From Kosakonia sp. SMBL-WEM22 (GTDB taxonomy: Bacteria > Pseudomonadota > Gammaproteobacteria > Enterobacterales > Enterobacteriaceae): 64,000 nt of DNA. The notes under the pieces were generated by a model. The model saw only the letters and a list, made by a program, of their open reading frames with translations. It had not been told where the DNA came from and searched no databases. The translations under genes and the position numbers were made by a program. Position 1 is the stretch's first letter. Each line of letters starts with the position of its first letter. This document shows positions 58,779 to 64,000 of this stretch, in pieces. The stretch lies in the NCBI RefSeq assembly GCF_014490785.1, contig NZ_CP051489.1, positions 93,341 to 157,340 of the forward strand, written 5' to 3'.

Positions 58779-60040
58779 CTGACGTGAACAGTTTCTATGC
58801 CTCCTGCGAGAAGGTCTTTCGCCCCGACCTGAAGGGCTGGCCGGTGGTGGTGCTGTCGAACAATGACGGATGCTGCATCGCCCGTTCCCCGGAGGCAAAA
58901 CGGCTGGGCATAAAAAAGGGCGATCCGTGGTTTAAAATCCGCGAACAAACCTTCGCAGAGAAAATACACGTATTTTCAAGTAACTATGAGCTTTACGCGA
59001 GTATGAGTAACCGGGTCATGTCCTGCCTCGAGGAGATGGCGCCACGCGTTGAGCAGTACTCCATCGACGAGATGTTTCTCGATCTGCGGGGGCTGGAAAC
59101 GGCCATCAGCTATGAAACGTTCGGGGCGCAGCTGCGCGCGCACGTTCAGACCTGCACCCGGCGCACCATCGGCGTCGGGATGGGACCGACCAAAACGCTG
59201 GCCAAATCCGCGCAGTGGGCCTCCAAGGAATGGCCCGCTTTCCGGGGCGTCCTTGCGCTGACACCAGGCAATCCCGCCCGGACGGAAAAACTGCTCTCCC
59301 TGCAGCCTGTCCAGGAGCTCTGGGGCGTCGGCAGCCGTATCGCGCGCACCCTGAACACAATGGGGATCACCACGGCCCTGCAGCTGGCCCGCACAAACCC
59401 GGCCTTCATCCGGAAGAATTTCAGTGTGGTGCTCGAGCGCACCGTGCGTGAGCTCAACGGCGAATCCTGTATTCCGCTTGAGGAAGCGCCGCCGGCGAAG
59501 CAGCAGATTGTCTGCTCCCGCGTTTTCGGGGAGAGAATTGTCACCCTCGAAGACATGCGGCAGGCAGTCTGCCAGTATGCAGAGCGCGCAGCCGAGAAAC
59601 TGCGCGGTGAGCGCCAGTACTGCCGGCACATCTCTGTTTTCATCAAGACCTCGCCCTATTCCGCTTCAGAGCCCTATTACGGTAACGTGGCGGTTGAAAA
59701 GCTTCTCACCGCTACTCAGGACACCCGCGATATCATTGCGGCCGCCATGCGCGGGCTGGAGCCTATCTGGCGCGGTGGCCACCGGTATGCCAAAGCCGGC
59801 ATCATGCTGAATGACTTTACCGCCACCGGCTTGGCCCAGCTGAACCTGTTTGATGAGCAGCCGCCCCGCCCGCACAGCCAGGAACTGATGAACGTCCTGG
59901 ACGGCATAAATCAGTCCGGCCTCGGTCAGGTCTGGTTTGCCGGCCGTGGCATCGCCCCCCAGTGGAAAATGAAACGAGAAATGCTCAGTCCTGCCTACAC
60001 CACACGCTTGAAAGAGATCCCCCTGGCCCGGATTGGATAA
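58766..60040 (+). CDS. umuC: UmuC-like Y-family DNA polymerase, probable ATT start
   Basis: Error-prone translesion polymerase. The family N-terminus [M]FxLxDVNSFYASCE is present as IFGLADVNSFYASCE, with ATT at 58766 in place of ATG. GAGGTG lies 5 bases before this ATT. The next usable codon, GTG at 58784, would remove the catalytic Asp of ADVNSFY. Other landmarks: VVVLSNNDGCCIARS, YSIDEMFLDL (second catalytic acidic pair), GVGMGPTKTLAKSA. From ATT it is 424 residues, as expected for UmuC. Confidence 0.88.
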   Translation: MFGLADVNSFYASCEKVFRPDLKGWPVVVLSNNDGCCIARSPEAKRLGIKKGDPWFKIREQTFAEKIHVFSSNYELYASMSNRVMSCLEEMAPRVEQYSIDEMFLDLRGLETAISYETFGAQLRAHVQTCTRRTIGVGMGPTKTLAKSAQWASKEWPAFRGVLALTPGNPARTEKLLSLQPVQELWGVGSRIARTLNTMGITTALQLARTNPAFIRKNFSVVLERTVRELNGESCIPLEEAPPAKQQIVCSRVFGERIVTLEDMRQAVCQYAERAAEKLRGERQYCRHISVFIKTSPYSASEPYYGNVAVEKLLTATQDTRDIIAAAMRGLEPIWRGGHRYAKAGIMLNDFTATGLAQLNLFDEQPPRPHSQELMNVLDGINQSGLGQVWFAGRGIAPQWKMKREMLSPAYTTRLKEIPLARIG

Positions 60041-60164
60041 GCCAGGTGGTTCTGGCACCCTGCTCACACAAGCACGGCAGGACGCCGTGCGAAGCTCCGG
60101 TCTGATTAACCGCACAGGTCACAACCGGTAACCTGGTGCAGCCGGACAGGCCTTTCAGTCCGGG

Positions 60165-60215
60165 TGTGACGGGTTGGGCAAGCCCGGAGGATTCCGGGCG
60201 CGGCAGTCGCTTTTA
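60165..60215. repeat. Hairpin element downstream of umuC
   Basis: GGCAAGCCCGGA followed by ATTCCGGGC forms a stem. A near copy (TTTGGCAAGCCCGGAAAATCCGGGCT) occurs at about 60893-60920, past parB. Each could be a transcription stop for the gene block facing it. Confidence 0.45.
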
Positions 60216-60539
60216 AGCAGGCTAAGAACTTTAGGTATTTCCCACTCAGTGTTAAGTCCTAATGTCATCAGGTATATCGCTCTTTTACTTCTTTAGCTGT
60301 TTCCCATACAGCTTTCTCACCTGGTTTACTCTGAACCAAAATCCTGTTCAGTTCAGAAAAAAATTCCTGCTTTATTCATATTAAACTGAACGGAAGTCGT
60401 GCTGATGAAAAAACACGACTCACCGAAGAGCAAATTCCCTTCACCCCCAGCAGGCTGAACTGTGCAACCGGGTGTCGCATGTCTCCCGTAAGCAGGAGAT
60501 TTTGCACGCTATATTCTCTTATTTACGCAAGAAATAAGA

Positions 60540-60800
60540 AGGTACTTTTCCTGCAGAGCTGAAGCACATACGTCAGCTGTAAGACGAAAGTCTGCGGTTG
60601 GAAAACTGGTGGCCGAGCTGAGCCTCAGCCTGGGTATGTTTCATGACGCACAGTAAAAAAGAGTGCATGATGGCACGACTGCGTGAATAATGAATCCCCG
60701 TGCTGCTGGCACATTATGAGTCCGGAAAGCGACAGCTATGTTTTGCGTTGCATGTCAGCCGCAGCTTGTTCCGTACTATTCTACGACGCCGATGGTGAGA
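60540..60800 (+). pseudogene. Decayed IS3-family transposase remnant
   Basis: In changing frames one can read LKHIRQL-stop-DESLRLEN and then KLVAELSLSLGMFHDAQ, which follow the OrfA end of IS3-type transposases (RQL.eEN.rLK.LvAeLsLd). Then comes ALHVSRSLFRTILRRR, like the start of OrfB. Several stops and shifts make it inactive. Confidence 0.5.
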
Positions 60801-60946
60801 AGCTTAGCCTGAGTATCCGCTAATATTGAAAGCTAAACTGAAAATAGGAACAACTAGGACCAACTAGGCAGGCTTTATTTTGGGTTTGAAGGGTTTGGCA
60901 AGCCCGGAAAATCCGGGCTCGGTTTGGGAAAGACATCATGAAATAG

Positions 60947-61020
60947 TGGCGATTTCAGAGTGAAATCATGAAGAAAAAACATTTTAAATCAGGCAATTAA
61001 CTACGTAATTTCACTGGCGA
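60947..61020. promoter_or_regulatory. parS: P1-type parS centromere
   Basis: Left arm: box B TGGCGA (60947-60952), box A ATTTCAG and inverted GTGAAAT (to 60966). A roughly 40-bp AT-rich IHF-type spacer follows. The right arm is box A ATTTCAC (61008-61014) and box B TGGCGA (61015-61020). This is the arrangement of P1 parS, just downstream of parB as in P1. Confidence 0.8.
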
Positions 61021-61030
61021 AGAATCACCT

Positions 61031-62008
61031 TTACGCATCATTAGAAAGATGTTTTTGAAGAGCTTTCGCTACAGCTTCATCGATCTCGTCCTGCAGTTCT
61101 TTCGATAATCGATTGAATTCGTAAACAAACATGCGCCCTTTATTACGCTTTCTGGCAAATCGGTCTTTGTCCGGGAAAGACCACAGGTTCGTTACAACTG
61201 CTTTGTCTTTGCCTTTAAGAGAAGCCATAGCTGCGGTTTCACGGGTCAGGATCTTGATAATCCTGTTTTTAACTTCGTCTTCAGCAAGCGAGGCATCAGC
61301 TAGGATGATATTAATTTCCGGTGCAGTTGTTTCGAGCAAGGCCTCAATAGAAAGGTCTTTAGCCTTGAGCATTTCTTCCAGCGCACCTAACGCCTTGTAA
61401 TCTGTAAATCCTAGTTCCGACTGAACCGGGAATATCGAAACTAACAGGGCTGATACAGATGCAGCCTGAATAGCGCGCGTAACTTTTGCTTCCGACAATC
61501 CTTCCAACCTGGCAATATCTTTCTGGCTCATGCCCGTGTTTTTGAGCGTTAAAAGACGTAACCCGATCTCACGGATATTGTGCTCTTTGGCAGTCTGGAT
61601 ATCTCTAGCCAGTTTCCGCGCTTCATCGGTAGATATAGGCGACTTCGTCACCATGATATTTAACGCGGTATGGCAAAGGATAGCGGATGCTCGCCGTCTG
61701 GAACCATCGATTATCTCAATGCCTTCTTCACGCTTAATACCAATACACGGGAAGAACTGCTGCAATCGAAGAGTGGATGTAATGTCCTTCAGGGATTCAG
61801 GTGTCAGACTAGATTGATCGCGGCCATTCGTCTCCTGCAATACGTATGTCTTGCCTTCTACTTCATTTGCAGGAATGGTTTGCAAAGTGAAGACGGCTTT
61901 CCGTCCAGTAGAAAGGGTAAAAATTTGCTCAAGCGCACTGTCTGATAAGTTATTAGTCATTGCAGACGGGTTAAAGGTCCGACCAATGGTTGCTCTTTTC
62001 GTGCTCAT
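61031..62008 (-). CDS. parB: P1-like ParB partition protein
   Basis: A 325-residue centromere-binding CTPase-type protein. N-terminal ParA-contact part (MSTKRATIGRTF), ParB core (LQQFFPCIGIKREEGIEIIDGSRRRASA with the GSRR motif), an HTH (GMSQKDIARLEGLSEAKVTRAIQAA) and a C-terminal dimer domain with a basic stretch (RFARKRNKGRMFVYEFNRLS). The ATG at 62008 is chosen as in P1; parA ends 7 bases upstream. P1 ParB is 333 residues. Confidence 0.92.
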   Translation of the reverse strand: MSTKRATIGRTFNPSAMTNNLSDSALEQIFTLSTGRKAVFTLQTIPANEVEGKTYVLQETNGRDQSSLTPESLKDITSTLRLQQFFPCIGIKREEGIEIIDGSRRRASAILCHTALNIMVTKSPISTDEARKLARDIQTAKEHNIREIGLRLLTLKNTGMSQKDIARLEGLSEAKVTRAIQAASVSALLVSIFPVQSELGFTDYKALGALEEMLKAKDLSIEALLETTAPEINIILADASLAEDEVKNRIIKILTRETAAMASLKGKDKAVVTNLWSFPDKDRFARKRNKGRMFVYEFNRLSKELQDEIDEAVAKALQKHLSNDA

Positions 62009-62015
62009 AAGTCCC

Positions 62016-63212
62016 TCAATTTGCTCGAATAAATTCAATACGATCAAATACAGCTTTTGCAAAATCTTCTGCTGCCAATCTGGCATTTCTCAGAGCTTCG
62101 TTGCTGCCAATATAAGTCGATGGATTAGCAGATATGACAGTATCAAAAGACTCTCCACATCTTTCGAAACCGTCCAAGCGGGGCAGGGCGACATCCAGCA
62201 TGTCACCCCCAAAAATTTCTTTAGCAAGGCTATGGCACAATTTATGGTCTGGTTTATTAGAAAGCTTGGACATGAAGCCAATGTTGCCAACAAGGTGACA
62301 TGGATAACCTGATTCAGTGATGATATCCACCAGTTCAGGTAGACGGGTCAAATACTTCAGTGTCGAGTGAAAATCTACCTGTGCAGGTGGCACCGGAGTC
62401 AGAAGTAAATCCGCTGCGGCAATTGCATTTTTCAAAAAGGCATCAAGATGGGGTCCACTATCGATGAAAATGAAATCGTAATCGTTCTTGAGCTTCGCTA
62501 TTAGATTTTCTTTCAGGACAGCATGTTCGTTCTGAGTAGGTAGATGTTGGGCACATAGTTCTGTCCATGCTGATGCTATAAACGCATCGTCGATGGAAGC
62601 AGGGAGAACATCCACACCCGGGACAATAGAAGATACGATAAACTCATCAAGTAGTTCTTCTCGCGTAACATTCTGCAGCATTGCCTGCGCTGCGGTAGTT
62701 TCGACTATGCCAACAGCCTGTGTATGGTTTAAAAACATCGTTGCAGATGACTGGGGATCCAAATCAATAACTAGAATCCGCAGATCTTCAAAGAGCAAAT
62801 GAGGATGCGTACGTAGGGCATGTGCCAGAGAAACGGTAGATACAGTTTTTGAAACCCCACCTTTTAAATTTCCTACAAAAACGGTAAAGGCTTCCTGATG
62901 CCTGTCCCTGTATTTCGGGACTCCGCGGTGATGATAAATATCGATAATGTTCTGAATGGACATTGCATATTTGGAGGATGTCCCGGCTGGTCGTTTATCA
63001 AAGACATAGCCTTTTTCTTCCATTTCATTTACTGCGTAATCCACGTTTGCTCTGGTGAGCTTTGGCAGTTTAGCCAATGCTGCTTTCGCATATACTTGAT
63101 AGTAAACATTTTCTTGCAATTCTTCTTTCTGAGCCCGAATCTGTTCTGTCAGACCAATGAGCATTTTTTCAGAACGTTGCGCTACTTTAAGTAACTGTGA
63201 TGAGTTGTTCAT
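62016..63212 (-). CDS. parA: P1-like ParA partition ATPase
   Basis: A 398-residue type Ia ParA, the same size as P1 ParA. The N-terminal operator-binding part contains LPKLTRANVDYAVNEMEEKGYVFDKRPAG. The deviant Walker A is LKGGVSKT, the Walker A' region is ILVIDLDPQSSATMFL, and Walker B is YDFIFIDSGPHLD. The ATG at 63212 is preferred over the TTG one codon upstream. It drives partition on the nucleoid and represses its own promoter. Confidence 0.95.
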   Translation of the reverse strand: MNNSSQLLKVAQRSEKMLIGLTEQIRAQKEELQENVYYQVYAKAALAKLPKLTRANVDYAVNEMEEKGYVFDKRPAGTSSKYAMSIQNIIDIYHHRGVPKYRDRHQEAFTVFVGNLKGGVSKTVSTVSLAHALRTHPHLLFEDLRILVIDLDPQSSATMFLNHTQAVGIVETTAAQAMLQNVTREELLDEFIVSSIVPGVDVLPASIDDAFIASAWTELCAQHLPTQNEHAVLKENLIAKLKNDYDFIFIDSGPHLDAFLKNAIAAADLLLTPVPPAQVDFHSTLKYLTRLPELVDIITESGYPCHLVGNIGFMSKLSNKPDHKLCHSLAKEIFGGDMLDVALPRLDGFERCGESFDTVISANPSTYIGSNEALRNARLAAEDFAKAVFDRIEFIRAN

Positions 63213-63215
63213 CAA

Positions 63216-63600
63216 AAGTTCCCTTTATGCAGGATTAATGAATTTAATCAAGAATGCTACACACAAGAAACAAAGTAAACATATAACCCAAAATTTTAGC
63301 GTAAAGATCAGATGTTTGTTCTCATTGGGATTGGTGAGCGAGGTTTTCAGATTGGCTCGATCAAGCATTCAGGATTAAAAGAAAAAAGCGGCCTAGAAGA
63401 TTGACCTGAAACCGGTCAAACAGAACGTAGTTATATAAGGTAAGGCTATTGGTGATCGAGTTCCTGAATTAGTTGCAGTGTGAAATAGTTAGCACGGCTA
63501 ATTGTGCGCAGATAATCTGAGGCTGAGCATAGTTTGATCAAAAAGCAGATCCTCTGTTTTTCCATTGGATAAGACCACAGAAGACCAAAAAAATACTGTC
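63216..63600. other. Intergenic region upstream of parA
   Basis: AT-rich, with no supported gene. It should hold the parA promoter and the ParA/ParB operator. No clear inverted repeat was found by eye. Confidence 0.4.
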
Positions 63601-63611
63601 ACTCTATGGCG

Positions 63612-63687
63612 TTATCCACTTATCCACCGAGTAGATCCAAACAATAATGATCCTAAGTAGATCCACTATAAGATCCAAATAGATCCC
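63612..63687 (+). other. Replication origin segment: DnaA boxes and Dam-site heptamers
   Basis: Two overlapping DnaA-box-like sites (TTATCCACT 63612-63620 and TTATCCACC 63620-63628) are followed by AGATCCA at 63633, 63659 and 63671. The variants TGATCCT (63648) and AGATCCC (63681) complete the set. P1 oriR carries tandem DnaA boxes beside AGATCCA heptamers that need Dam methylation. RepFIB origins are related to P1. Confidence 0.7.
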
Positions 63688-63732
63688 CGATCGCTGAGAG
63701 CCGCGCCAGTACTGGGCTGGGAGGGGATTGTC

Positions 63733-63827
63733 ATAAGCTATAAAGAGAAGAAGATAAGCTATGACAAGCACCATATAAACTACAAGGAGATAACTCTATG
63801 CTGTAGACAGTAAACAATATAAGCTAT
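63733..63827 (+). repeat. Iteron array of the replicon
   Basis: ATAAGCTAT occurs at 63733, 63754 and 63819, with variants at 63775 (ATAAACTAC) and about 63797 (TATGCTGTA). The spacing is 21-22 bp, two helical turns. This fits Rep-binding iterons. The rep gene is expected to the right, outside the window. Confidence 0.65.
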
Positions 63828-64000
63828 AGTCAGATAGCAGCGGTAAGCGGCTGTATAACTTGTGTCTAAAAACCACTCTATTTTTCATTGAGCTACGATG
63901 TGTTTTATTACATCAGAAAGATTTCGTTGCTCAACGATCCACAGATCTGGAGCTCGTCTTGGAAAACGAAAATAAAGATCTTAAAACCCTATTTGAAGAG

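Noticed and set aside
63880..64000. Two open frames running into the right edge, possibly the start of rep
   Set aside because: Neither has a convincing start or a recognisable Rep N-terminus in the visible bases, so no gene is called.

Overview
The window is about two thirds of an F-like (MPF-F, MOB-F) conjugative plasmid of an enterobacterium. The gene order and protein families point to the Klebsiella/Enterobacter/Citrobacter-type IncF backbone rather than to F itself. The host is inferred from protein family content only; no chromosomal marker fixes the genus.

Transfer region (1-31955). A leftward tra operon runs traA-L-E-K-B-(P?)-orf-orf-V-orf-C-trbI-W-orf-orf-orf-orf-orf-U-trbC-N-F-orf-orf-orf-(Q?)-trbB-orf-(trbF)-H-G-(S)-T-orf-orf-D-I, with traI cut by the left edge. 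Most genes overlap by 1-4 bases (ATGA or TGATG), so the operon is tightly coupled. It carries the F pilus machinery (TraL, E, K, B, V, C, W, U, TrbC, F, H, G), mating-pair stabilisation (TraN, TraG), exclusion (a TraS-position protein and TraT), the coupling protein TraD and the relaxase TraI. Unlike F, the gap between traA and traM has no recognisable traJ. It holds instead a divergent gene for a 213-residue protein with two ribbon-helix-helix units (TraY-like), facing traA across a perfect CRP half-site pair. oriT lies at about 30823-31240, with an F-type nic motif next to a 7-bp hairpin. A VirB1-like transglycosylase follows on the leading side.

Leading region (31988-38600). All genes read leftward, so the predicted transferred strand is their template: a DUF932 protein, small orfs, psiA, psiB, a large ParB-like protein and a DUF905 protein. 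Two roughly 540-bp hairpin-rich direct repeats (33040-33591, 38048-38585) sit in front of the two gene blocks. They look like Frpo-type single-stranded promoters. They even supply the same first codons to two unrelated proteins. No ssb gene is seen here.

Accessory region (38600-56350). This is a patchwork of small cargo genes: an MFS exporter plus GNAT, two inverted copies of a DUF6404 gene, GrpB, an XRE regulator, an HNH-like protein, further GNATs, a frameshifted IS110 transposase, a secreted YD-repeat-like protein, DUF6572 and a LysR fragment. A dispersed family of about 24-bp palindromes (arms GTCCGCT/AGCGGAC) punctuates almost every gene boundary and is not seen elsewhere in the window. 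The region ends with a DeoR regulator, a HAD phosphatase, an MFS transporter and an inositol-monophosphatase-like enzyme. These look like one metabolic regulon with a shared candidate operator.

Maintenance region (56350-64000). This holds stbABC (ParM-type partition) with a repeat-array centromere, LexA-controlled umuDC whose umuC appears to start with ATT, a decayed IS3 remnant, and a P1-like parAB with a recognisable P1-type parS. At the right edge is an iteron origin with DnaA boxes and Dam-site heptamers like P1 oriR/RepFIB. Its rep gene is presumably just outside the window.
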